DNA of 64,000 nucleotides from Arenibacter certesii DSM 19833 (GCF_000429545.1 NZ_KE386914.1:282977-346976); one strand, 5' to 3'; positions 8,292 to 17,466 are shown, counted from the stretch's first letter. Notes: generated by a model not told the origin, from the sequence alone. Made by a program: numbers and translations.

Positions 8292-9746
8292 ATGCAAACC
8301 TTAAACCGTAATCTCATAAAAAAACCAACCACTCCCCTACCAACCAAAATACTTCAATTTGGAGGTGGAAATTTCCTAAGGGCTTTTGTAGATTGGATGG
8401 TACAGATCCTAAACGAGAAGACCGATTTTAATGCGGGCATAGCCATTGTTAAGCCAACGGAATATGGGGATTATCAGGAATTAAAGGATCAAGGCGGACT
8501 TTTCACCGTGATTCTAGATGGTGTTAAAAACGGACAACAGATTCAGGATATTAAACGGGTAGATTGTGTGAACTCCATCATCAACCCCTACACCGAATGG
8601 GAACGTTATTTGGAACTTGCCAAAGATCCCCATCTGCGGTTTGTGGTTTCTAATACCACCGAAGCCGGAATCAAATTTAATCCCGAGGACGAATTTCAAC
8701 ATACTCCTCCCAAAGAATTCCCTGCAAAACTAACCCTATTTCTATACCATCGATTCCAGTTTTTTAATCAAGATCCGTCTAAAGGAATGATTCTATTGCC
8801 TTGCGAGTTAATCGAGAATAACGGACTCGCACTACAAAAAGCAGTGTTGGATTATGCCAACCATTGGGAGTTGGGATCCGAATTCACCTCTTGGATAGGT
8901 ACCGCCAATCACTTTTGTAGCAGCTTGGTAGATAGAATCGTATCCGGATATCCAAAAGATCGCGCCAAAGACATAGAAACAGAATTAGGATACAGAGACC
9001 CCATGATGGTCTCCGGGGAATACTATCATAGTTGGGTGATTCAGGCTCCAGAATCGGTACAAAAAGAACTCCCCTTTTCCCAAACCGACCTCAACGTGCA
9101 GTTTGTAGAAGACCTAGTCCCCTATCGTGAAATGAAAGTGCGGATTTTAAACGGTGCCCATACCGCCTTAGTACCTGTAGCTTATTTAGCAGGAGCCAGA
9201 TTAGTGGATGAAGCCTTGGGACAACCTGAAATAAGTCGATTTATAAATGAGCTATTGTTACAAGAAACCATCCTAACATTAGATTTTCCAGAGACAGTAA
9301 AACAACAGTTTGTTTCCGATGTCTTAGATCGATTTAGAAACCCCTTGCTAAAACACCAACTGATCAGTATTGCCCTTAATAGCACCTCCAAGTTTGTTGC
9401 CCGGTTGTTGCCCACCCTCAAAGATTACCTTGCCTTGGAGAACACACTACCTAAAAGGATTGTTTTTGGATTGGCCGCCCTCCTCTATTTCTACAGAGGA
9501 AACTATAATGGGGAGAAAGTCGACCTGAAAGACGACCCAAAGGTGCTCTCCTTTTTTAAAGAATGTTGGGATCAGTACAATCAACAAAACACCTCTCTGG
9601 AAGAAACCATCAACCAAATCCTGGCAAGTACCGATATCTGGGGGGAAAACCTCAACATGATTCCAGGCATGACCGAAATGGTTGTTGGTTTTATTGGTTC
9701 TGTAGAAAAACAGGGAATCTTAGTAGCTCTTCTTAGTATCCAGTAA
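8292..9746 (+). CDS. uxaB: Tagaturonate reductase UxaB
   Basis: This enzyme interconverts D-tagaturonate and D-altronate with NAD(H), the step before UxaA. The 484-residue product is a mannitol-dehydrogenase-family polyol dehydrogenase. It has an N-terminal nucleotide-binding region (ILQFGGGNFLRAFVDWM, about 20-37) and the C-terminal family signature (REMKVRILNGAHTALVPVAYLAG, with Lys, Asn and His catalytic candidates). Length fits UxaB (about 480). The start is ATG. The final codons, CAG TAA, coincide with the first bases of a 77-bp repeat, so the stop codon lies inside the repeat. A separate promoter within the upstream spacer is likely but was not located. Confidence 0.92.
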   Translation: MQTLNRNLIKKPTTPLPTKILQFGGGNFLRAFVDWMVQILNEKTDFNAGIAIVKPTEYGDYQELKDQGGLFTVILDGVKNGQQIQDIKRVDCVNSIINPYTEWERYLELAKDPHLRFVVSNTTEAGIKFNPEDEFQHTPPKEFPAKLTLFLYHRFQFFNQDPSKGMILLPCELIENNGLALQKAVLDYANHWELGSEFTSWIGTANHFCSSLVDRIVSGYPKDRAKDIETELGYRDPMMVSGEYYHSWVIQAPESVQKELPFSQTDLNVQFVEDLVPYREMKVRILNGAHTALVPVAYLAGARLVDEALGQPEISRFINELLLQETILTLDFPETVKQQFVSDVLDRFRNPLLKHQLISIALNSTSKFVARLLPTLKDYLALENTLPKRIVFGLAALLYFYRGNYNGEKVDLKDDPKVLSFFKECWDQYNQQNTSLEETINQILASTDIWGENLNMIPGMTEMVVGFIGSVEKQGILVALLSIQ

Positions 9747-9817
9747 TCGGTAAGTAGCTGTTTCAATAAACAGTAATCAATAAAATAGATATGAGTACAA
9801 AGTAGTGAGTAGTGAGA
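9741..9817. repeat. 77-bp direct repeat, copy 1
   Basis: It begins CAGTAATCGGTAAGTAGCTG and ends GTGAGTAGTGAGA. It matches 9885-9961 over all 77 bases with only a few substitutions and no length change. It includes the last sense codon and stop codon of uxaB. Internally it is built from the same CAGTAAT and GAGTA words as the other spacers. Confidence 0.85.
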
Positions 9818-9884
9818 GCGGTTCAGTAATCAGTAATCGGTGGGTAGTAAACAATTGGCAGTAATTTCAATTAGCGATTTTCTT

Positions 9885-9961
9885 CAGTAATCGGTAAGTA
9901 GCTGTTTCAATAAATAGTAACCAATTAAATAGATATGAGTACAAAATAGTGAGTAGTGAGA
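9885..9961. repeat. 77-bp direct repeat, copy 2
   Basis: This is the second copy of the 77-bp unit, 144 bp downstream of the first. The differences seen are ATAAACAGTAATCAATAAAAT against ATAAATAGTAACCAATTAAAT, and CAAAG against CAAAA. Confidence 0.85.
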
Positions 9962-10080
9962 TGCTTACTTGGGCCTGCCAAATATTACAAACTTCAGATA
10001 GCTTAAAATTGTGTGATGTTATGGGATTCAGAACTTATAAGGTAAAGGTTTGCATTTAATAACCTTCACTGTAATGCCAG

Positions 10081-10117
10081 AAAAGTCATTACCCCATGCC
10101 CTAAAGGGTGGACTTTT
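10081..10117. repeat. Stem-loop (AAAAGTC...GACTTTT)
   Basis: The outer arms AAAAGTC (10081-10087) and GACTTTT (10111-10117) flank an inner CCC-TAAA-GGG pairing. It could be transcribed as a structured RNA or be the end of a lost element. It lies more than 300 bp after uxaB, so it is not its obvious terminator. Confidence 0.45.
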
Positions 10118-10140
10118 GCTAGCATAGTTTAGATGTAAAT

Positions 10141-10196
10141 TGAATTTTCGATCCCTTTTATTCCGATTGCTCTCGGAAGGGGTTAACGAAAATTCA
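10141..10196. repeat. Long stem-loop (TGAATTTTCG...CGAAAATTCA)
   Basis: The perfect 10-bp outer arms are at 10141-10150 and 10187-10196. A perfect 6-bp inner stem, TTCCGA (10161-10166) and TCGGAA (10173-10178), encloses the loop TTGCTC, with extra CCC/GGGG pairing between. Nothing like a T-run follows, so it is not a standard terminator. Confidence 0.6.
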
Positions 10197-10353
10197 GCGT
10201 AAATTAACGATCATTTTTATGACAATTGAAGTATGTGCTGATTTTCAGACAAGCTTATTAATACCTGATAATCGGAGAATTGAACATTTAATTAGACGAT
10301 GTGTTTTCAACTTTTAACATCCAGGTAAAACTGTAAACTCTAATTTGAGAAGG

Positions 10354-10401
10354 TCACATCTCCAAATTGTCAAATTTACAAATCACCAAATCAACTCATT
10401 G
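10354..10401. repeat. 48-bp shared upstream segment, copy 2
   Basis: This has the same two conserved blocks as 8209-8256, separated by the same 9-base gap. It lies 142 bp before the dnaE start codon. Its presence upstream of two unrelated genes suggests a mobile or recombining spacer block rather than a gene-specific operator. Confidence 0.75.
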
Positions 10402-10543
10402 CTATATTGATCAATTGATACATTTTCATATTAACTCATTGGTACATTAATCCATCTCCAAATCAATTTGGATTGATCCAACAAATCCTCCTACGTAAAG
10501 AATCAAACCTTTAACTTTGGGATTAAAACTGAAACTTATCCCA

Positions 10544-13516
10544 ATGTATCTAAACTGCCATACCTACTACAGCCTTCGTTTTGGAACTATTTCCGAAACG
10601 GAGTTATTGGAATTGGCGCAAGAGATGCAGGTAACGCAACTGGCACTTACCGATATCAACAACACCTCCGGCTGCCTAAATTTTGTAAGGAAAGCTCAAG
10701 AACATAATATTAAACCCATTTTGGGAATAGATTTTAGAAATGGGGTGGATCCATGCTTTGTAGCCCTAGCTAAAAACAACGAAGGGTATCGAGAAATAAA
10801 CAGTTACCTCTCCCAACACCTGCACGAGGAGAAGAAAATTCCGGCCATAGCGCCGGCTTTTAAAGACGCTTTTGTCATTTATCCTTTTCAGAAAGCGTTA
10901 CTCAATGAGCAGCATACTTTACAAGAGCATGAGTATATCGGTATTTCCATCACCGATCTTAGACGACTGCCCTTTACCAAGCTTGCAGAACTCAAGGATA
11001 AACTAGTAGTACAACAAGCTGTTACTTTACGTAATAAGCGCGACTTTAATGCGCATCGACTGCTACGAGCTATAGATAACAACCTATTATTGAGTAAATT
11101 ACCAAAAACAGAGGAAGCCAATCCCGAGGAAAAAATGAAACCCATAAAGGAATTGTTTGAGGTGTTTTCTGAATATCCCTATATTTTAGAAAATACGGAG
11201 CGTATCATGAATTTTTGCACCATCTTCTTCGATTTCTCCGACAACCGCAAACCCCAAAACCTAAAAACCTATTTGGGGAATACCGCGGAAGACGAAGCGC
11301 TACTAGAAAAGCTATGCAAAGAAGGCCTACCCTACCGATATCCCAAAACCGATACCGTAATATTAGAACGACTCCAAAAAGAAATGGACCTCGTTAAAAA
11401 AATGGGGTTTGTTTCCTATTTCCTCATCAATTGGGATATTGTTTCCCATGCCCGTAAACAGGGTTATTTCTACGTGGGGCGTGGTAGCGGTGCCAATAGC
11501 ATTGTAGCTTATTTACTCCGAATTACCGATGTAGACCCCATAGAACTGGATCTGTATTTTGAGCGGTTTATAAACCTCTATCGAGTTAATCCGCCCGACT
11601 TTGATATTGATTTTTCATGGAAAGATAGGGAAGCCATGACCCAGTATATTTTTGAGCGTTTTCCCCATGTTTCCCTTTTGGGGACCTATGTTACCTTTCA
11701 AGAAAAAGGAGCCATCCGGGAATTGGGTAAGGTGTTTGGACTTCCCAAGGAGGAAATAGATATGCTCTGCAATAGGGATTACCATATTTCTCAACTAGAC
11801 GATATTTCAAAATTGGTGCTTAAGTACGCCCAGTTTATCCAAGGAAAGCCCAACTACCTCAGCATTCATGCAGGGGGGATACTCATTACAGAGAAACCCA
11901 TTGAATACTTTTCTGCCACCCACCTACCTCCAAAAGGATATCCCACTACGCAATTTGATATGGTGATAGCAGAAGACGTTGGGCTTTTTAAATTTGATAT
12001 CCTATCCCAACGTGGACTAGCAAAAATTGCGGAGGCCTTGGAAATCATTGCCTATAATCAGCCCAAGGAAATCAGGACTTTCGACATTCACGATATTGGA
12101 AAGTTTAAAACAGATCCCCATATAAATTCTATCTTAAAAAGTGCACAATGTATGGGCTGTTTTTATATAGAATCTCCTGCCATGCGTATGTTGTTAAAAA
12201 AGCTGGAGGTGGATACCTATTTGGGGCTGGTAGCGGCAAGTTCCATTATACGTCCCGGAGTGGCTAAAAGTGGAATGATGCGCGAATATATTCTACGACA
12301 TCGGGATCCAGAAAGGACCAAAGAAAAAGCACACCCCGTAATGTTGTCTATTATGCCAGAAACCTATGGGGTAATGGTATACCAAGAAGATGTGATAAAA
12401 GTAGCCCACTATTTTGCCGATCTTACCCTCGGCGAGGCCGATGTGCTTAGAAGAGGAATGAGTGGCAAATTCCGATCCAGAGAGGAATTCCAAAAGGTAA
12501 AAGACAAGTTTGTAGATAATTGTCGGGCAAAAGGATACGAGGACACCCTTATTTTTGAGATTTGGGACCAAGTGGCCAGTTTTGCTGGCTATGCCTTTGC
12601 CAAAGGGCATTCTGCATCCTATGCCGTGGAAAGTTATCAGACCCTATTTCTAAAGGCCTATTACCCTCTGGAATATATGGTGGCCGTGCTTAATAATGGT
12701 GGCGGATTCTACAGTGCGGAATTCTATATACACGAAGCTAGGATGCTAGGGGCTAATATTCACCCTCCCTGTATCCACAATAGCTTTATAGTGAATCATA
12801 TCTATGGCAAGGAGTTGTACTTGGGGTTGATGTACCTACGGGAACTGGAAGAAAAGGTGGCAGAGCGCATCTTAAAAGAAAGAGTAACCAACGGCGATTT
12901 CTTATCATTGACCGATTTTATTGACAGAGTATCCATTTCCGTTGAACAACTAAGTATTCTGATTCGGATAGATGCCTTCCGATTTACGAAAGTGAATAAG
13001 CACGAACTATTATGGCAGGCACACTTGTCTCTGTCCAAAAGTACAAAGTTGGAACACCCTAAGCTTTTTTCGCCCAAACAACCACATTTCCAAATTCCTA
13101 CCTTATACACTACTGACTTGGAGACGGCCTTCACCCAGATAGAACTTCTAGGTTTTCCGCTATGCAGTCCGTTTCATTTATTAACCGAAGTTCCCGAGAA
13201 TGAGAACGGTAAAAAGGACTTGGAAGCTTACCTCGGAAAAAACATCGATATCTATGGATATTTAGTAACCGTAAAAAACACCAAGACCCATAAAGGAACC
13301 CGAATGAATTTTGCCACCTTGGTAGATCAACATGGTGAGGTTTTTGACACGGTGCTGTTCCCTCCTATTGCTGCAAAATACTTTTTTCGCGGTAGAGGCA
13401 TTTATAGGTTTTATGGAAAAGTAGTGAGCGAATTTGGGTTTCTAAGCATAGAAGTGATTAAAATGCAAAAACAAGATTATATTCAAGATCCCCGGTATGC
13501 GGACAAAAAACCATAA
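10544..13516 (+). CDS. DNA polymerase III alpha subunit, DnaE2/ImuC-like stand-alone type
   Basis: This is a C-family replicative-type DNA polymerase of 990 residues, clearly shorter than housekeeping DnaE (about 1,160). In order it has an N-terminal PHP domain, the polymerase palm (GRGSGANS; PPDFDIDF with catalytic aspartates near residue 365), the GVMVYQED and LRRGMSGKFRS motifs, FAKGHSASYA and a C-terminal OB region. The PHP motifs are altered: NCHTYYS where active PHP has HxHTxYS, and LTDINN where it has TDHG, so PHP catalysis is probably lost. Size and neighbourless position suggest the damage-tolerance DnaE2/ImuC class, but no polymerase Y, ImuA or LexA gene is adjacent. ATG at 10544 is preferred to the TTG at 10517. 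Confidence 0.85.
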   Translation: MYLNCHTYYSLRFGTISETELLELAQEMQVTQLALTDINNTSGCLNFVRKAQEHNIKPILGIDFRNGVDPCFVALAKNNEGYREINSYLSQHLHEEKKIPAIAPAFKDAFVIYPFQKALLNEQHTLQEHEYIGISITDLRRLPFTKLAELKDKLVVQQAVTLRNKRDFNAHRLLRAIDNNLLLSKLPKTEEANPEEKMKPIKELFEVFSEYPYILENTERIMNFCTIFFDFSDNRKPQNLKTYLGNTAEDEALLEKLCKEGLPYRYPKTDTVILERLQKEMDLVKKMGFVSYFLINWDIVSHARKQGYFYVGRGSGANSIVAYLLRITDVDPIELDLYFERFINLYRVNPPDFDIDFSWKDREAMTQYIFERFPHVSLLGTYVTFQEKGAIRELGKVFGLPKEEIDMLCNRDYHISQLDDISKLVLKYAQFIQGKPNYLSIHAGGILITEKPIEYFSATHLPPKGYPTTQFDMVIAEDVGLFKFDILSQRGLAKIAEALEIIAYNQPKEIRTFDIHDIGKFKTDPHINSILKSAQCMGCFYIESPAMRMLLKKLEVDTYLGLVAASSIIRPGVAKSGMMREYILRHRDPERTKEKAHPVMLSIMPETYGVMVYQEDVIKVAHYFADLTLGEADVLRRGMSGKFRSREEFQKVKDKFVDNCRAKGYEDTLIFEIWDQVASFAGYAFAKGHSASYAVESYQTLFLKAYYPLEYMVAVLNNGGGFYSAEFYIHEARMLGANIHPPCIHNSFIVNHIYGKELYLGLMYLRELEEKVAERILKERVTNGDFLSLTDFIDRVSISVEQLSILIRIDAFRFTKVNKHELLWQAHLSLSKSTKLEHPKLFSPKQPHFQIPTLYTTDLETAFTQIELLGFPLCSPFHLLTEVPENENGKKDLEAYLGKNIDIYGYLVTVKNTKTHKGTRMNFATLVDQHGEVFDTVLFPPIAAKYFFRGRGIYRFYGKVVSEFGFLSIEVIKMQKQDYIQDPRYADKKP

Positions 13517-13682
13517 CTACTATAATTCTTTACGACATTGACTTAATTTAGGTGGGGAAAATCTGTAATCCAAGGCCTTAATCAAAAGTATTTTTACTAG
13601 ATTGGAGGGGTGAAAAATGTAGAAGTCCATTAGGTAGAGAAAATGATGATTTGTCCCCCCTAAAGGCACAACCCAAATCAAA

Positions 13683-14531
13683 ATGAAACGCATAACCAAA
13701 CTTATAAACCAAAAAATTCCCTATTTAGATAAAACCAAGAACAAGCTTATTTTAATTGGCTTTATCTGTTTGTATTCTTTTATATTCATAAAAATATATG
13801 ACCCCTACGATATCAATGAATGGGGAAAGACCTATTATTTAGAATTTGTCTTATTAGGGTTAGGAGTATTCCTATTTTCCCAATTTATTCTCCATCCCCT
13901 ATTTAAGATCAAAAGATTCAAAGTTTACAGTTTAATGCTATGGGGGCTTATGGAAATGCTCTTAATTGCAGCGGTATTCGAATTAGTATATAGTCCGCCA
14001 ATAAATAGCTTTCAAGAACAAATTGTTGAGTATTTAATAACTGTAAAGCAAATAGTGCTAGTAGTGGTTGTGCCTTACACGCTATTTTTGTGGTATACCC
14101 AAATACAATTGAAACTATCATCCTATAAAGAGGTTCGTCCCAATACGGTAGCAACCAATGATGATAAAGGGAGTGATTTATTGGTAATCAATGGGGAAAA
14201 TAACAAGGTTCTACTAGCTATAAAGTATCCAAAGCTTCTATACATTAAATCTGCAGGTAATTATTTGGAAATCTTTTACCTATCTGGGGAAAAGCTTACA
14301 AGGGAATTAGTAAGAATGAGCTTTAAGGAATTAGAGGGAAAAATAAATGACCCTAATGTAATCCGTATCCACCGTTCTTATATGATAAATACCATCCATA
14401 TTTCTTCTCTAAAAAAGACCAAAAAAGGGTATGCGCTACGCGTACAAAATATTCCTGAAGAAGTTATCCCAGTATCATCAGGATACAAGGAAGCATTTGA
14501 GAAATCCTTAGAGCCCGGAAGGTCCCATTAA
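13683..14531 (+). CDS. Membrane-bound LytTR transcription regulator
   Basis: This 282-residue protein has about four transmembrane helices in its first 150 residues (for example LILIGFICLYSFIFI and YLEFVLLGLGVFLF). A C-terminal LytTR DNA-binding domain (about 170-275) contains LLYIKSAGNYLEIFY and IRIHRSYMIN, typical of LytTR. There is no receiver domain or kinase, so it belongs to the orphan membrane LytTR type, which may sense the membrane or a bound ligand directly. It stands 215 bp upstream of the cytochrome/SusCD operon in the same orientation and is a plausible controller of it. That link is inference from position. Confidence 0.82.
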   Translation: MKRITKLINQKIPYLDKTKNKLILIGFICLYSFIFIKIYDPYDINEWGKTYYLEFVLLGLGVFLFSQFILHPLFKIKRFKVYSLMLWGLMEMLLIAAVFELVYSPPINSFQEQIVEYLITVKQIVLVVVVPYTLFLWYTQIQLKLSSYKEVRPNTVATNDDKGSDLLVINGENNKVLLAIKYPKLLYIKSAGNYLEIFYLSGEKLTRELVRMSFKELEGKINDPNVIRIHRSYMINTIHISSLKKTKKGYALRVQNIPEEVIPVSSGYKEAFEKSLEPGRSH

Positions 14532-14746
14532 TCCCAAATAGGGATTTTCTATCACAAAACCATGAAGATATGATAGGCTGAAAGCAAACTACCCTTAATT
14601 TGGTGGTAAACTCAACCAGCAAAAGAACAATCTGTTTTTAGTCGGATTTCATCGTGAGAAGTAACAAGATGTTAAAGATGACTCTGTAGAACTAAAACAG
14701 AACAAGTTTTAATAAGGTTGCAAACCACAAATTAATTCTAAGTAGT

Positions 14747-15943
14747 GTGAGTAAAAACAGCATTCTATTTATGGCGGTAATTATCAGCCTCTTTATTGGA
14801 GGCTATGCCCTTGTTAAAAATTCAGGGGCACAACCTCCTATATATTATGATGTTCCGCAATTAAGCAGTACTTGTCCGCCAGGATTTAAATTAAATGAGC
14901 GGAACGAGTGTATTTCTCAAAATTTGTACAAACTATACACCACCGATAATGACCCTGGTGTAGGTGGGTTAAAAACCGCCTTGCCAGAAGTTAGGGACGG
15001 TTTTTCCCCACAAGAGATAGATTTGGGGAGGTATTTGTTCTTTGATCCCGCCCTTTCGGGTAACGGCACCATCTCTTGTGCCACTTGTCACGATCCCAAT
15101 AAAGGGTTTAGCGATGGCCTGCCTAGAAGTAGAGGAATGAACAATCAAATATTAGATAGGGCAGCTCCTACCCTATGGAATGTAGCCTATCTAAAGAGTT
15201 TCTTTTGGGATGGGAGAGCTAGTACATTGGAAGAGCAAATGAAGGGTCCACTATTTGCAGATGATGAAATGGCCAATACTCCAGAAAATCTTATACAAAC
15301 AATGAATTCCATTGATAATTACAAATTCTTGTTTGCCGAGGCTTTTCCAAATAGAAGTAAAAACGATTCTATAACCATAGATGAAATCTACCGCTCTATT
15401 GTTGCTTTTCAATCCTCCTTAGTTTCCCTAAACAGCAAGTACGATCAATATGCGCATGGATATCATAAAGCGCTGAATCAAAAGGAAATAGAAGGATTAA
15501 ATATATTCCGATCCTTTGTGGCTAGATGTGCCGAGTGCCATACCCCACCACTCTTCACCAATCAGCAAATAGCGGTATTGGGTGCTCCCGAACCCAATGG
15601 ACTCCCTTTTGACCCAGGAGCCGAAGTCCCATTTAAGGACAAAACATTAAGAGGCGGATTTAAAGTACCTAGCCTAAGGAATATTGAAAAAACAGCGCCT
15701 TATATGCATTCGGGAATGTTTCCGACCCTTAGAGAAACAGTACAATTCTATACGGATGGTCGCGGACATGCAGTCCCAGAAGATGAGGATTTAATTCTGC
15801 ATTGGCATATCTGGGAGCCCAATTTAACCGACTATGAGCTAGATAGGGTGGTTGATTTTCTGAGAACCCTGACAGATGAATCTTTTATGCCAAAAATACC
15901 AGATGTAGTACCTTCTGGCCTAACCACAATGAACAACCAATAA
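14747..15943 (+). CDS. Di-haem cytochrome c peroxidase (CcpA/MauG family)
   Basis: This is a periplasmic di-haem enzyme that reduces hydrogen peroxide or, in MauG-like members, oxidises protein residues. The 398-residue product has an N-terminal membrane anchor/signal (about 9-24). The first haem site is CATCH at 111-115 and the second is CAECH at 261-265, with the family sequence AAPTLWNVAYLKSFFWDGR between them and a C-terminal LRTLTDE end. A cysteine pair in CPPGFKLNERNEC (about 43-55) precedes the domain. The start is GTG (14747); ATG at 14771 is an alternative. Only 14 bp separates it from the beta-helix cytochrome gene, so the two are co-transcribed and may exchange electrons. Confidence 0.88.
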   Translation: MSKNSILFMAVIISLFIGGYALVKNSGAQPPIYYDVPQLSSTCPPGFKLNERNECISQNLYKLYTTDNDPGVGGLKTALPEVRDGFSPQEIDLGRYLFFDPALSGNGTISCATCHDPNKGFSDGLPRSRGMNNQILDRAAPTLWNVAYLKSFFWDGRASTLEEQMKGPLFADDEMANTPENLIQTMNSIDNYKFLFAEAFPNRSKNDSITIDEIYRSIVAFQSSLVSLNSKYDQYAHGYHKALNQKEIEGLNIFRSFVARCAECHTPPLFTNQQIAVLGAPEPNGLPFDPGAEVPFKDKTLRGGFKVPSLRNIEKTAPYMHSGMFPTLRETVQFYTDGRGHAVPEDEDLILHWHIWEPNLTDYELDRVVDFLRTLTDESFMPKIPDVVPSGLTTMNNQ

Positions 15944-15957
15944 ATACAACTTAAGAA

Positions 15958-17466
15958 ATGAAAAAAAAATCTGGATTTTTAAAAATAATCGGTTTGATCC
16001 TAACGCTGGCCGTTGGTGTTTTTATCGGGAAAACATTTTTTACCAGTAGCCCCTCGGAAACCGTTCCTATGCCCACCACCATGAAATACAGAAATGTGGG
16101 ACTCACCAAGGATAGCACACAGACAGCGATGAGTGAAGAGTTTACTGGTACAATCATTCAGGTTAAAAAAGGGGAATCCATCCAAAAGGCCGTACAGGCA
16201 GCCAACCCCGGAGACCTAATTCAAGTTTTCCCAGGTACGTATTATGAAACGGTGTATATAGACAAGGACAACATTAGTGTGCAGGGAATAATTATAAAAG
16301 GAGAATGGCCCACCTTAGATGGAAAAAAAGAACTAAATGACGCGTTCTTATATTCAGGAAATAGCATCCATATAGAGAACTTTAAAATCATGAATTATAA
16401 GGGCAATGGCATTATGGGTCAGGCTGGAAATAATTTTGTCCTAAGGAACAATTGGATAATGGATGCTGGAGTATATGGAATTTTTCCTCAGTATGGGAAG
16501 AATGGGTTAGTTGAACACAATGTGCTCAGTGGAATTGAAGACGCTGCTATTTATGTTGGAATGTGTGATAATATAGATGTACTCCACAATGAGGTCTTTA
16601 ACAGTGTGGCGGGAATAGAAATTGAAAACTCCCGACATGCGTTGGTGGAAAATAATTACGCTCACAATAACACTGGCGGTATCTTAGCATTTATTACACC
16701 AGGATTACCCATTAAAACGGCGTATGATATCATTATCCGAAATAACTTTATTGTAAATAACAACCATCCCAATTTCGGTGCCCCAGGTTCTATTGTAGCT
16801 GGGATTCCCCCTGGAACCGGTATTCTAGTTATGGCGGCCGACGATGTTATTATAGAAAATAATATTATATCCGGAAATGATAATGCAGGGATTACCATTG
16901 TAGACCTCGCCACCGGTGGTAGCACCTCCAATGATAGAAATTCCGAGCCCAATCCAGATCGAATTGTTATCCTAGATAATTTTATGCATAACAATGGTAA
17001 CAATCCTACCGGGGAGATAAAAGCCCTAATGCTCACCCAATTATCCACCAAAGGACCAGATATACTTGCTATGGGCGGCGGAGTTGGCAGTACAATAAGG
17101 GACAAGAATAGATATCGCACCTTTGGGTTGGATGATTTTGGACCGGCACAAATAACCGATACCAAAGACGTAACCAGCTTTTTATTGGACGCTCCTGTAG
17201 CACCAAGATCGGTTTCCAAAGAAGAAGTAGGGCAACTTACCTACTACGGGGTATGTGCAGGCTGCCATGCATGGGAAGAGCGACTAATAGGTCCGCCTAC
17301 CCAAATTATACAAGCCATTCACGCCAATAATCCTCAGGGTATTGTAGACTATATCACTAATCCGAAAAATTTAAGAAAAGATTATCCAGAAATGCCTCCT
17401 CAAGATTACCTGTCCGACGAAGCTAAAATGGCCGTGGCAGAATATATTTTGGCCATGAAAGAATAA
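15958..17466 (+). CDS. Parallel beta-helix (NosD-like) protein with C-terminal cytochrome c domain
   Basis: The 502-residue exported protein has an N-terminal hydrophobic signal/anchor (LKIIGLILTLAVGVFIGK). A right-handed parallel beta-helix spans about 60-390, with repeated IIIRNNFIVNNN and VIIENNIISGND type coils starting after KGESIQKAVQAANPGD. A small class I cytochrome c domain has its haem site CAGCH at 433-437 and a likely methionine ligand in YPEMPP. The beta-helix resembles NosD or carbohydrate-binding/lyase scaffolds. Lyase activity cannot be claimed from sequence alone. Fusion to a haem domain beside a di-haem peroxidase suggests a redox role at the cell surface or in the periplasm. 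Confidence 0.82.
   Translation: MKKKSGFLKIIGLILTLAVGVFIGKTFFTSSPSETVPMPTTMKYRNVGLTKDSTQTAMSEEFTGTIIQVKKGESIQKAVQAANPGDLIQVFPGTYYETVYIDKDNISVQGIIIKGEWPTLDGKKELNDAFLYSGNSIHIENFKIMNYKGNGIMGQAGNNFVLRNNWIMDAGVYGIFPQYGKNGLVEHNVLSGIEDAAIYVGMCDNIDVLHNEVFNSVAGIEIENSRHALVENNYAHNNTGGILAFITPGLPIKTAYDIIIRNNFIVNNNHPNFGAPGSIVAGIPPGTGILVMAADDVIIENNIISGNDNAGITIVDLATGGSTSNDRNSEPNPDRIVILDNFMHNNGNNPTGEIKALMLTQLSTKGPDILAMGGGVGSTIRDKNRYRTFGLDDFGPAQITDTKDVTSFLLDAPVAPRSVSKEEVGQLTYYGVCAGCHAWEERLIGPPTQIIQAIHANNPQGIVDYITNPKNLRKDYPEMPPQDYLSDEAKMAVAEYILAMKE

Larger units (their letters stand above)
9747..10543. other. Gene-free spacer before dnaE
   Basis: No gene or recognisable gene remnant was found in about 800 bp. 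It contains the two 77-bp repeats, two consecutive stem-loop structures (10081-10117 and 10141-10196), the second copy of the 48-bp segment (10354-10401) and further heptad-like words up to about 10460. Confidence 0.6.

Noticed and set aside
598-10460. CRISPR array or integron attC cluster as explanation of the spacer repeats
   Set aside because: Units are degenerate 7-mers without spacers of constant length. There are no cas or integrase genes, and attC-type core sites were not seen.
9747-10543. Remnant of a polymerase Y or lexA gene before dnaE
   Set aside because: No reading frame in the stretch resembles these proteins; it is filled by repeats and stem-loops.
16662-17219. 185-codon minus-strand open frame
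   Set aside because: It is a shadow of the beta-helix gene, whose plus-strand reading is well supported by repeats and a haem motif.
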